Assembly: GCA_037176905.1 (NCBI GenBank)
Contig: JBBBWG010013112.1
Span: forward strand, 1-64,000
Source: Azolla pinnata
Taxonomy: Eukaryota; Streptophyta; Polypodiopsida; Salviniales; Salviniaceae
Direction: 5' to 3'
Length of the DNA: 64,000 nt
Shown here one piece after another: positions 13,309-24,515 of this stretch. The notes beneath the pieces are model-generated. The model was given only the letters and a program-made list of their open reading frames with translations. It was not told the DNA's origin and ran no database searches. Within the stretch, counting starts at the first letter, position 1. Each line of letters opens with the position of its first letter. A program made the position numbers and the translations under genes.

Positions 13309-16300
13309 ATGGAGGCAAATCCAGCTCAGGTATGAACAATATGAGAATCATATCACATTTGTTATATCTTATAGAAAGGCCTAACCATTTTACATATTCA
13401 GCGAGTGATCCCATGGATTCCTATTTCGAGAGTGAGTCAGCTAGATGCAGCCAAATTAGATGCAGAGATGACAGCCATGCTCAAAGAGCAACTGACTAGA
13501 GTGTTTTCTTTTATGCAGGTACATCTTTCACTAACATTATCCGTTTTTGATACTTTGACAGTCCTTCAATATTTTCATACGCATACTTGGCTTGCTTCTT
13601 CAAGGAAGTTTTTTGTTTTAAGAGGCCAACCTTTTGGCTAACTGTAGAGACTGAATTTAAGTGCATTTTATGTTAGATTTGATGGCCATTGTTTTGAAAC
13701 TTAAACTACATCAGCTACTCGATCGGAGTTCACATTTGAATAGGAACTTCACGTGGTTTGCAATGTGACTTGAGAAAATATAGACGAAATATATTTCTAA
13801 AGCTTATTTAATTACCCTTTATGACAGAACAAATCTCTATCTTGATTGTTTATAGTCCTTTATCAATTTAAATATCACAGTATATTGATATAAAAGACTA
13901 CGGAATTTTAACCTAACCTCTATTTGATCCACCTACTTGAAAATTCATTGTGTATCAATACAGAGGCATGGGGAAATAAAATGTGAGTTCAATCTATTGT
14001 GCCTTGGCATGTAGCCCTTTGTTACTAGTTGTAATGATTATGATTTTTGTTAATCTTTACATGCAGCCAGGATTTCTATCTCGCTATGAGCACGAGTTGG
14101 ATGCGTGCCTTGAGTTTCTTATCTGGAGATTTTCCATTTGGGTGGACAAGCCAACACCTGGGATTGCTCTCATGAACCTTCGATATAGAGATGAAAGAGC
14201 TTTTCTTTCTCTTGTCACGCTTGGGAAAGGTTCAGATTTTCTGGCATATTAGCATATTTACTGAAAATCAGTTGATGTGGTAAAGAATTGGAAATAGAAA
14301 TATAAAGTCAGTTTTTAAAAATAGTGGAGAGTTTGTACTTAATGCAGCCAGAAACTGGGATTGGTCTTAGGAACCTTAGATATATAGGTGAAAGAGCTTT
14401 TCTTTCTCTTGTCATGATTGGGAAAGGTTTGTATTGCTCTCTTGCATACTGGCATATTTAGTGAAAATTGCTGATGAAAGATTTGGACATAGAAATATAC
14501 AGTCATAGTTTCTTAAAAATATTGGGGATTTTGTGAACTTACTGTATCTCTTCCCAAAATACAGTTAGAACTGGTCTGGAAGGTCCTGGATTGAATAAAT
14601 ATCAGAAGCTTGGGTACTGTTTAGCCTTCATACTTGGTCGCTATTGCTGGGCCCGATTGCAGATGATATCAGCATTTCGAAGATGGGGTGACAATGGTCA
14701 GGTACTTCATTTTTCGTCCATGTTATGATAATGAACTTGAAAGCTTTTATTAGATACTGAATTTTTTTTGGCTTATTACTCGACAACTTTTGGCTGATAA
14801 TCAGGTTATGTCATATACATCACTGTTTGAAAAATGGCATTTGGAGCGAGAAATATAGTATGAAGCATGAGAAATAAATACAGCAGAAAGAAAGAAACAA
14901 AGAAAATTATTTCAATGTCTTTTAAGAGGCCAAAGTTATCTATAAGAGTGAACAAGAAAATACATCTTCACTCGTTTTTTCTCAAATAGGAAAGAAAATA
15001 AACAAAAATATGTTTAACTGCAAATGAGATCTTAGTGAGGTTAGATATCTAAGGACACCATTTCATATGCCTAGATCGACTGAAGCTTTTGTCTTAAAAA
15101 ATTTCCAACCTGGGTTGCTCTAAAACTGAAAGATCTCCGAAGCGGGGGAGGGTGCCTTCAATGCTTTGCAATAATGGCCTTTATTTGTCGATGACATGGG
15201 TGATGAGGTCTTGGTTTCTTTGCTCGTGGCCTATGTGCCCAACAATTTCTGATTGCTTGGTCGATGCCAGTCACCTTTGGTTGTCCTTGAGAAGCCTCTA
15301 TTGGTATACTCCTTGGTTAAGCTGTGGCATGAGGAAGAGTTACAAATTAAAGGGATTGTTATTGTTAATGAGGCAAAAACTATGTAAAATGATGTTTACA
15401 TGATTAAAGATTTCCTTTCAAAAATTATGGAAGCTGAAATCATTATGAGATCGACATCAGACAGATGAAACTTGAGGAGAGAGCATATGCTAAGGGTCAA
15501 GGCTGAAAGTGATCCACAGTAATTTTGAATTGTTTTAGGCTTTAGTGTTCTCTGACATTTTCCAAAGGAGGAAACATTACCATCTCAAATAATTTCCTTT
15601 ATTATCCTGAAAAACATGGATTTTACCGATCAACAGCTCAGGACTGCATATTTTGTGATGAAAACTGTAGAACCATTGGTGGCACAAAGCATGGATTTTG
15701 CTTCAAAAAGCTGAAAATGTGTACAAAGCTGGTAGTTTCGTCAATCTCCTTTTATTTCTTCGGACAGGCCGGTAAGAAGATACACATTATTTTGCTTTAC
15801 TTTTTTATAACAAGAGGATTGTTGTCCATATTTCTAACCTGTTTATAGTCTTTCTTAATATTTTCCTATATATATGCTTGTCAAATGATTTTCGAAATAA
15901 TAATCAAACCTTTCAATTTTACACAATTAATATAAGACAAGATTGATTTCAATGGAACTGAATTTAAAGCCATTGTTTGTCCGCTTTCTAGTTATCGGAG
16001 TTTGATAGAACGGTTTCTTAGCACGAGACTTGTGTATGAAAGGCCAAATATGAATCGAACAGTCAGTTTTGAGTACATGAATCGACAACTTGTTTGGCAT
16101 GAATTTTCGGTAACTATTCCTTTATTGTATCTTTGATTTTTTTTTTTGTTTTGTACTGTTTGTTAAGGATTACTTTGTTATGATGAAATTATAGGAGAAA
16201 TTTGGGCTTTAATTTAGATAAGTTTTACCATATATTTATTTCGATAAAGATCCTGAGGATATTAAGGATAAGAGAGATGAGATACAATGGAATAAAAAGC

Positions 16301-19029
16301 ATAAGAGAGAGATGAGATACAATGGAATAAAAAGCATAAGAGAGAGATGAAGGATGCAATTGAAAGAGAAGTAGAAAGGTGAAAGAAAGAAAGACAAAAT
16401 CATAATGATGTCTTTTAAGCGGCCAAATTAACCTATGAGACTAAACTGGTGAGAAAGAGATGGATGGGAAGGCACACACTGTAATTTTTTTCTGAACTAA
16501 AAGATAGATAATTATACAGTATAAATATGGATAGAAAGAGCATCCATTGTATAATGGAATGAATGGTCATTCTATGGTATCATATCAATAGGCATGCCTT
16601 ATTGTGGTGATTCTTGTCAGTGTATACACATAATGGCCAGTTGACTTTTAACTATCTACATGTTCCCCCAATTGGAGTTGATCCAAAGACATGGTTAGCT
16701 TGAGGGTTTAGTTGGTACCAAGTGTTGTGAGTGCTTTAGATACCAGAATATTCTTTTTTATGTGGTCCCATGCTTTGGCCTGGATTAGCTATAAAATGAG
16801 AGAAATCCACAGCCAGAACAAGTACCCAGTCAAGTTCAACTAATTAGATATTATACATGCCCATGGTCTTGCTTATGAAGGAGTTCTTTCATGTCAATTT
16901 TAAGGGGTACTGGTTAATTTCAATATTTAAGCCGCTAAACTTACATGAATTAGAAAAGAATGAAGTTTTTGATACCATACTCAAGGTGATTGATTGGAAC
17001 TGTATATTGAATTTTGTCAACGATTGGGATTTGAGGGACATTCCAAGCATTGACGTTCTTGCATCTCCTTGAAGAAAAGTGGTTTGTACATCTTGATGTA
17101 ACTCAAGATTGTACAGTGTGGTAAGGCCAATGATGGCTTAGAACCGTATGTTGTTTTTTGTTAAAGTCATGCAAGGTTGGGAAATGGTGGATCTTTGAAG
17201 TATTGGTGTTGTTACATGTAGATGTCTTAATATAATTCTCCTTAGGCAAAACCCTAAGCCCTAAACCCTGTCCCCTCTAAAGTATTGCAAATGAACTTTA
17301 GGATGTAATGTTGGATGATCATAACTCCCGTAAAAGTATTGCAGTTGGAGAGTGGGAAGGATCTCATTGTATTATCCGTTATTGGAAAGATGCATAGATT
17401 ATATGCAATCTAATGGTAGATTCGAAAGGCAGATCTCATGGAATGAATAGTTGTTTCATGAGTTATAAGTATTCATAATACTATACATAATATTAATAAT
17501 GGTAGTACCACTTTTTAGAAATTCATGGTTAAATGCATGTTTTACGAGTATTTACTTCCTACATAAATCAGCTGGTATATTTTCATTCTATAGCACAGAT
17601 GCTAGATTGTAGAAAAAGTTTATCTTCTAATCGTGGTTTGTTTCTTATCTTTATATTTCATTATATGTCTGTTTTTACAAAATAGTATGTCGGTGCTTTT
17701 TTTAAAATCTGACTATAGAGTTATTCTTCTTTGCTGTGTTATTCTGTGATATATTGTGATTTTTAATGTGATATATTGTTGCTGTGGTATTCTGTGATGG
17801 GAAACATTACACTCTGCCTTGATCCTATTTAGATTTGTTTGTGGTTCCATTAACTGCCGTGAAAGAGACTATACCCATATAACTGCTAGGGTGCAAATAT
17901 ATAGACATCATATATAAATAACATGGTGCAGATATGGACTGTGTACTTTAACTGCCACTGCCAGTGTATAAATGTAGACATTGTATGACTGCCATGATCA
18001 AATACCGGAGTAAAAATTGCCATCAGGAAATTTAGATGTCGGATGACTGAAATGGCGATTGTGGCTTGTGTGGAAATCAGTTATGAGCATGTTTGCTATA
18101 TATGCTTATATCATATATTCAAGATGGCAGTTCTGAAGTTCTACCTGTATTTTGGCTGATATATGACATACATGGTGATGTAGTTGCTGAGTTTGAAAAT
18201 GTCATCGGCTGACATGACCTGAAATCTTTTTTGCATGCTTGGGGGATTATTATTGACAGTTTATGAGGTGTACTGTTCCATAACATGCTCAAACAAAAAC
18301 AAATGGAATTCCATTGTAAAATCAGAAATGCAAGTGAGTTGTGTATCAGCACCTTGAAATTAATATACCTAGATAGTCTCTCCATGGACCAGGGATCCAT
18401 TCCTTCTGTGTTTGTATGGGTATGAGAAACTATTCGAGAGTCAAGAAACCCTTCTGTGTTATAGATAGACCCAGATTTGTCTCGTGACCAGCTCAATCAC
18501 TGCAGCAACTTATACATTTTCGCTAGATTGCACGCCAGATTGCTATAGTCCTTGCTCTTGTCACTTAGGAAATATTTGAATTGATCCAATGGACACATTA
18601 ATGCAGCTCTTTAACAAACTATACCTAAACAGCCATAAAATCTTGTAATTGTCTGTACTTCAATGCTTGTTTATTGAATCTTTGCTGCACCATTGATTAA
18701 CGAATGACATGTGGATTCTTAATTTTTGGCTTTATCAGGAGCTGCTGCTACTCATATTACCGTTGCTGAACATCACATCAATCAAGAAGGCTCTCACGTT
18801 TCCATTTTCTAATGGACACATGTCAAAGACAATGATGAAGGATGATGCATGCCCTGTTTGTGAGCGATGCCCTATCATCATACCATATGTGGCGCATCCA
18901 TGCCAGCATCGGTATTGCTATTATTGCTTGAGGACAAGGTGTATAGCGAGCTTGTCCTTCCGATGCCTCAAATGCAATGAACAGGTCTTGGCCATGCAAC
19001 GTCTGCACCTAGAAGAAAAGGTCAAGTGA
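13309..19029 (+). CDS. PEX2: Peroxin-2, peroxisomal RING-finger E3 ligase
   Basis: PEX2 sits in the peroxisomal membrane with PEX10 and PEX12 and ubiquitinates the import receptor PEX5 for recycling. Seven coding exons: 13309-13329, 13402-13518, 14067-14229, 14565-14701, 15671-15771, 15992-16109, 18739-19029. All phases agree and give 269 residues. Landmarks are ISRVSQLDAAKLDAEM near the N-terminus, FLIWRFSIWVDKPTPG, FRRWGD, SFEYMNRQLVWHEFS, and a C-terminal C3HC4 RING with ligands C211, C214, C228, H230, C233, C236, C249 and C252. The ATG at 13309 has an in-frame stop directly upstream and gives MEANPAQ before the conserved block. The protein is shorter than Arabidopsis PEX2 (333 aa), mostly at the N-terminus, so an extra upstream coding exon cannot be ruled out. 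Arabidopsis TED3 is the orthologue. Confidence 0.93.
14348..14426 (+). other. Duplicated copy of the PEX2 exon 3 end (candidate alternative exon 3b)
   Basis: Sequence 14345-14500 is a diverged tandem copy of 14150-14300, the end of exon 3 plus the start of intron 3. The copy has its own acceptor (AATGCAG), an open frame reading PETGIGLRNLRYIGERAF and onward to IGK, and a GT donor. It starts in phase 0 and ends in phase 1, exactly as exon 3 does. It could therefore replace exon 3 in frame, but using both would break the frame. It lacks the conserved WRFSIWVDKPT part. Whether it is ever spliced in is unknown. Confidence 0.6.
16272..16345. repeat. Perfect 35-bp tandem duplication in PEX2 intron 6
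   Basis: The unit agagagatgagatacaatgg plus the following 15 bases occurs twice in a row. It lies in the 2.6-kb last intron (16110-18738), which otherwise shows no gene. Intron 4 (near 14920) and intron 6 (near 16405) also share a diverged tgtcttttaag-ggccaaa segment, suggesting an older dispersed repeat. Confidence 0.75.
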
Positions 19030-19984
19030 GTTCATCGCACGAACTGTATGTATACCAATGGTGGGCTTCTTCATCAAACAGGTGACTTCGTCGCATGAAC
19101 TGTATGTACACAAATGGTGGGCTGTTCATCAAACAATGTAACATGTTAATTGGGGCAATGGCATTCCTATTTTTAAAGAGAATTGCAATGACTGTTACTA
19201 TTCGTTGCCGTTTCCGAAACTCTTTGATGGCTTTGCATTCTCACATAGGTTGCCGCTCGATGATTTCGCAATCATTCTACTGGCAAGTTTGTACATTTGA
19301 TATATGTGCAAGTACAATCATTTGGTGATCGTAACCTTGTCAATTTGGTTCTTTTGTAGTTTCTCAGTTTTTCGGATGCATTCCTTTGAAGAAACCTGTC
19401 AGTACGTGATTTTCTGATTCAAATTGAAATCAGACCAGAAACCATTTTTGGGCCACGCCAAATTACTTTCAATGTTGCTTTTGCTTGGCATCAATGTATT
19501 GATGTTGCAGTCTACCATAACTGTTATGTGAAATAACAATTACTTTTCTGTCTCCCTAATATTCTGTCCGTTTTCTAACATTTCTTGGTGAAATTGGAGC
19601 CAACATTCATGGAGAGTCTCTAGCTCCATGGTTCAGTGCAAAACAGATCAAGGTAATCGATATGAAACCTGCTCTTTTACTAGAAACATGTTCTCTTGAT
19701 TTTATGGTGAACCTCTTAGCATATGCGATGAAATGACAGAATCCAAATGAGCAATTTATAGTAGTTTGGTCAGCCGTCTTAAACCATATGAGATAAATTC
19801 AATCATATCGATGCAAGTTCTCTTTGTTTGAATGAACTCTTGAGTTGCACAAAAAGGATATCATCATTGACGCAACAGTCCCAAATTATAGGTCTAGGGG
19901 TTTGTGGGGAGTTGTTTGACATACGAGCGAGTAAGGGATCCACAGGTTCCAAAGTCCATGTGTTTTGCACAAATCCTTGTATGG

Positions 19985-20150
19985 ATCGAAGGATCGAGGG
20001 GTAGAATCATCGACATATTTTGTTTGATCTTTGTATCAATCGAAGGATCGAGGGGTAGAATCATTGACATATTAATCATCAACATATTTGGTTTGGTCTC
20101 TGTATCAATCGAAGGATCGAGGGGTAGAATCATCGACATATTAATCATCA
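19985..20150. repeat. Three tandem ~54-65 bp units
   Basis: Three copies start with atcgaaggatcgaggggtag followed by aatcatcgacatat. The first is shorter than the second because of an extra attaatcatcaac segment. No coding function seen. Confidence 0.85.
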
Positions 20151-20188
20151 CAACATACACGATCATATGTGGATCAGAACTAGCTCAA

Positions 20189-20335
20189 GGTTTCATGGGG
20201 ACGGATTTAGGGTTTCATGGGGACGGATTTAGGGTTTCATGGGAACGGATTTAGGGTTTCATGGGGACGGATTTAGGGTTTCATGGGAACGGATTTAGGG
20301 TTTCATGGCAACGGGTTTAGGGTTTTGTGGGCGAA
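20189..20335. repeat. 22-bp telo-box minisatellite upstream of GNA1
   Basis: About 6.5 copies of ggtttcatggggacggattt plus ag, at a regular 22-bp spacing (20189, 20211, 20233, 20255, 20277, 20299, 20321). Each junction creates a TTTAGGGTTT telo-box. Telo-boxes are known plant promoter elements, often near transcription start sites of growth-related genes. This array lies about 0.7 kb upstream of the GNA1 start. Confidence 0.85.
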
Positions 20336-20344
20336 TTTTCTTGG

Positions 20345-20900
20345 AGCCATTTCTGTAAATTCCTCAACCTCGAATTCTCAGAGACAAGAAAGATCAGACC
20401 TTGGCTTCCGGCTATGGCGAAGTTCTCACTCTGCCTCAGATTCTCTCTACAGCAGCGTTCCTGTTGATTGCTCTGCGATCCGGTTCCCCTTCTTGCAAGC
20501 AGAGATAACAGGTGAGGGATAACGCTTGATCCATGGTGCCTGATCAGTGCTGCATGATCTTCATTCCAAGATCCATGGTGCATGATCTGCATTCCGCGAT
20601 CCAATCCATGTTGCATGATCTGAACTGCAGCGTCCATGGATGCATGATGTATGAACCGTGGTGCATGGTGCATGGTGCATGGATGCAGGGTCTGTAGTGA
20701 ATGGTGCATTTGTGTATGATCTATGGTGTCTATGGTGCATGGTGGTGCATGATAAATCTGGAAAGGGGGCTATGGGTGAGGATCCATAGCAAATGATCTA
20801 TGGTGCATGATCCACGGTATGCGGTACATAGCAGATGATGCATGGTAAGCATGATACTCGATCTGCGAAATCCATGGTTCATGATCCACAGTACATAGTC
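20345..20900. repeat. Second copy of the leader-like module plus degenerate catgatc words
   Basis: 20345-20520 resembles 11170-11330 (ctgtaaattcctcaac, then a gcgatccg and cccc region) and ends in a plausible donor, CAG|GTGAGG, near 20511. 20526-20900 is built from overlapping tgcatgatc, atccatggtgc and catggtgcatgg words. It may be a 5' UTR exon plus the start of a 5' UTR intron of GNA1. Confidence 0.5.
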
Positions 20901-21009
20901 ATTGGGTGCTAGAACTCAAAATCCCACCATTATCATCGGCAGTTGACCGATCGAGTCATTTCCTTTCATCTTCCCTTGCTAGATTGGTGAATGCGATTGT
21001 CGAGAGAGT

Positions 21010-21474
21010 ATGAACGAGGAGTACACCATTCGCCCTCTTGAGCCATCAGATTTCTCGAAAGGGTTCTTAGCGCTACTGGCGAAGCTCACCACAGTTGGGA
21101 ATGTATCGGAAGAAGAGTTCACCAGAAGGTTTGAAGAGATCTTCGATACGGAGAAGAAGGGCGAGGGCCAGACTCCCCCGTACATCATAGCTGTGATTGA
21201 AGATCAGGGCCGGATCGTTGCGACTGGCACTCTCCTCATCGAGAAGAAGTTCATTCATAGTTGTGGATGCATTGGCCACATCGAAGATGTGGTTGTGGAC
21301 GAGGCCATGCGTGGCCATAAACTGGGGAAGCGCATCATCCACTTCCTAACCGACTGTGCCAGAGATGCCCATTGCTACAAGGTGATCCTCGATTGTAGTG
21401 AGCACAATGTTGGGTTTTATGAGAAATGTGGGTATTCCAGGAAATCCGTTCAAATGGCAAAGTACTTCGATTGA
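21010..21474 (+). CDS. GNA1: Glucosamine-6-phosphate N-acetyltransferase
   Basis: GNAT-fold enzyme that transfers acetyl from acetyl-CoA to glucosamine-6-phosphate, a step toward UDP-GlcNAc for glycosylation. A single exon encodes 154 residues, close to the 149 of Arabidopsis GNA1. Conserved blocks: GHIEDVVVDEAMRGHKLGK (acetyl-CoA-binding R-G-x-x-L-G at about 101-106), CYKVILDCS at about 122-130, FYEKCGYS at 137-143, and the C-terminal SVQMAKYFD. The start follows a short stretch without an upstream in-frame Met and matches the family N-terminus (YTIRPLEPSD). An imperfect copy of its last coding bases follows the stop. Confident call. Confidence 0.95.
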   Translation: MNEEYTIRPLEPSDFSKGFLALLAKLTTVGNVSEEEFTRRFEEIFDTEKKGEGQTPPYIIAVIEDQGRIVATGTLLIEKKFIHSCGCIGHIEDVVVDEAMRGHKLGKRIIHFLTDCARDAHCYKVILDCSEHNVGFYEKCGYSRKSVQMAKYFD

Positions 21475-21640
21475 TCAAAGCCGACAGGTACACGTGCCCT
21501 TTCGTGCAACTCATGGTAGGTTTTATGAGAATTGTGGGTATTCCATGACATCCATTCAAATGGCAAAGTACTGCGATTGGTCAAAGCAGATAGGTACACA
21601 TGCCTATCATGCAACTCATGCTTTTAGTGCATATAAATTT
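21412..21640. repeat. Duplicated 3' end of GNA1 (~112-bp unit, two copies)
   Basis: The end of the coding sequence and the start of the 3' UTR (from gggttttatgagaa) is repeated once, starting at about 21521 with ggttttatgagaattgtgg. Both copies run on through tcaaa-gc and gtacac to a gcaactcatg end. The second copy lies after the stop codon and encodes a decayed version of FYEKCGYS..VQMAKYFD. It is a tandem duplication within the transcript end, not a second gene. Confidence 0.85.
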
Positions 21641-23821
21641 GGGTTCCATGGACATACTTCTGATTGCAGATAGGAGTTGCCGTGAGTTTTCTAGAGAATG
21701 TGAATGGCCTCAATACAGTTATGGTTATGACTGGTTGAGAGTGTTCCCAATGAATTTATTTATTTTTTCACATGCTTGCATTGGGCTTTTCCCAATTTCT
21801 CATTCGTCTGAATTCTTGCTTTCCATGAACTAAGCTAGATTCATAAGTTCATATGCACATTTATAACTGTGCAAGTATTCTCATAGGTCAAGAGGATGGT
21901 GTAAAAACTCTGGCAAAAAACCTTTCGGTACACAAGAATAGTTGTTACTACTCTTTAGAACCAAAAGTGGTTGATATATCAACTGTAGAAACATATTTCT
22001 GTCACCAGTTTGAGGTTGTAGCAACTTCTGTTCCCATTGCTTCTCGGCATGGGCTTTTTGTACTATAAAAAACAGGCACTGTGGACTGGGTCATCAAACA
22101 TACACGTAAAAACAAAGCTCAGGGACTTAGATAGCTTGAGAGCCTGGCTGGCTTCAAAAAACTGCTTCAGATGAAGGTCCTCGATGACATGTCCCCTCGT
22201 ACCGAAACTAGGCACATGGAACTACTACCGGTGCATCGATTTGTTTTCCGGGGCATAATAGATTTAGTTGTCATTTCGAATTTATCTCAAAATATAAGTT
22301 ACTGCATCAGATTGCGTTGTGCGTGATTTTGGATCACAATGAAAGATGAGAGGGTAACATTTTTTACTACATTATGGCATAATTCAAAATACAATCAGTC
22401 CACTGATGCAAGATTCATTGGAATCAATTTGTTAAATGGAAGGATGCCAAATTCATTTGCATATAGATTAATGAAGGCTAGATGGTCACCTTATCATTAT
22501 TATCTTGGTATGTTATCACTTGTGAATAGATGACTAATATCTCCAAAACATCTTTGAAACTCTTTGATAGAAAATTTACAGTCTTATAGTATTGGATATC
22601 TTTTTCCTTGAGTAGTGACTCATGATCCAATTATTGTTAGTCCCCATTACAAGTCAAATATCGAACAAGAACAGTTGGATTTGAACTTGAAACCAAGGTT
22701 AGCTACTATCAAACTTTGTCGGTAGACTTATTAGCTTTTATGCTTTGTGATGGGCTTTGTAAAATGTTGTTGGAGCTTGTTGCTACAGTGCTAGGCATCA
22801 TTACTTTAAATTGATGGGTTCGATAGATCTGAAAAGCACACTGTGCTATTCCGCCTTTTCTTGTAGTCACTTGGTAGACATTGTATAACTTATAACTTAT
22901 ACAAGAACTCGCTTGTACTCTTGCATGTTATGTTCACTGACAGGCTTTGTCGTAAACACTGGATCGAGTAAGTTGTTCCCCTCGAAAAGAAAAAGATGCG
23001 AAATGGAGGTATTTTCAATACAGGATTGCACAACGATACTGATTGAAAAGACGAGGTCAAGAAATTTTATAAACCGTAGGGACTGCGAGGAGCTGGCATT
23101 GAACGAAAATGGTTATAACGATACGAGCAGAGCTGCTTCGTATCATATTGAGTAAACTCATGCGTCTTCTCTATGTGTGACTATCAACTATGGTTTCATT
23201 GCAATGCGTGGTTTGTTACTTGGCATGCATGCAATCATACCATTTCTTGGCGATCTGTACAATGGTTATATTGATGGCATGGGTTAATGTTAGAATACAA
23301 ATTACACGGATGGGATGGGTTAATGTTAGAATACAAACAGTGCAACGTAGATGAGCTTGATGCCAATAGCAGTTGGAAGTTACAGCTGCCTACGCAGAGG
23401 GATTCCAGACTCCTCCCCCCAACTGCCTCTTTACTATGTTTGGAGGCCTGATTCCTCTGTTTCGTTAGACGAATGGGGCATGATATCCGATAAAGCCTCA
23501 TCCGACGGATCCGATGACAGAACAGAAGAAAGTCTGTGCCGTTTGGAAGTGGAAATATCGTCGCCTGGGTTTGGTGGTGATAGCCGACGCGACGTGGTTC
23601 ATCCATCGATCCATCGATCCATCCATGCACTTGTTCATTCGTTTGAAGCCTTTTCTGGTCGCTGCATTTGCTGCTGTTTCCGGTTCGAGGGACCTCATGC
23701 ATATATCCAGTATTTATGAGGCATCTGCTGTCGCCGCATCCCACCACACACTGCTTGTCTGATGGAGATGCGCACACATGTTATGCATACGGCTTCCGCA
23801 TGCAATACGCATGCGGGCGCA

Positions 23822-24200
23822 TGTAACATATGTACGTATGTATGTACGCGATGCGACGTATGTATGTATGTATGTATGCGTGTATGTGTGTGTGTGTGTA
23901 CGTGTGTATGCGCATCTGCGGACGAGTGAACCGGGCATTCGACAGTGTGAAACGGACGGGCGCCTTCTCCGCGTATTTGTTCCGCGTACAAATACGCGGA
24001 ACCGGGAGAGACGGGAGCACGTACCTTTGTCAAAATACGCATGCACATACATGTATGTATACGTACGTACGTACGTTTAGAGAGCATGCGTATGCATACG
24101 CGGATCCGTAGAGACCCGGGAAGAATACGTAGAGAGGGAGGGGGTGTACGTGCGTGCGTACGCGGCGGCGTATGTACGGCGTAGGGAATCTGCCGCGCCG
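23822..24200. repeat. Alternating purine-pyrimidine TATG/TACG/TGTG tract
   Basis: Runs of gtatgtatgta, gtgtgtgtgtg and acgtacgtacgtacg alternate with CG-containing words (cgtatgcg, gcgtacgcgg). Long alternating purine-pyrimidine stretches of this type are candidates for Z-DNA. All overlapping open frames on both strands (for example His-Thr or Val-Cys-Tyr repeats) are by-products of the repeat. Confidence 0.75.
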
Positions 24201-24404
24201 TATGTATATACGGCCTGTATCGTATAGGATTTGGATAGATACGACGGGGGAGCTCATTTCTTTCTGTAGCTTCCTTCCTCGCGAAGGCAGCCTTAGCTTC
24301 TTCTTCTTCGACTCGCTGCTGCTGCTGCTGCTCCTCCTTCGCGAAGGCCATTGCTTCTGCTGCTGCTGCTGCTTCTTCTGCTTCTTGTTCTTTCTTCCAG
24401 AAGC

Positions 24405-24515
24405 GATTCTGCTGCCGCTTCTTTGCTTCGCCTTCCAGAAGCGATTCTGCTGCCGCTTCTTTGCTTCGCCTTCCAGAAGCGATTCTGCTGCCGCTTCTTT
24501 GCTTCTCCTTCCAGA
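24405..24515. repeat. 36-bp tandem repeat with ccttccagaagcgatt core
   Basis: The block ccttccagaagcgattctgc followed by tgccgcttctttgcttc appears three times in tandem plus partial copies (cttccagaagcgattgctg at about 24509 and ccttccagaagctcc at 24546). Neighbouring sequence is CTG/CTT/ACT triplet repeat. A long minus-strand open frame here reads Glu/Lys/Ala-rich text and carries no domain. Confidence 0.75.

Larger units (their letters stand above)
19030..21009. other. PEX2-GNA1 spacer with 3' UTR, tandem repeats and GNA1 leader
   Basis: The first part carries the PEX2 3' region. A short duplication around 19030-19130 (gcacgaactgtatgta and gcatgaactgtatgta) is visible. From 19980 the sequence becomes repeat-rich (listed separately), followed by the presumed GNA1 promoter and leader up to 21009. 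No coding region recognised. Confidence 0.6.

Noticed and set aside
16857-17072. 71-codon frame in PEX2 intron 6 considered as a nested gene or retroelement remnant
   Set aside because: No family recognised, no transposon ends, and the flanking exons join in phase.
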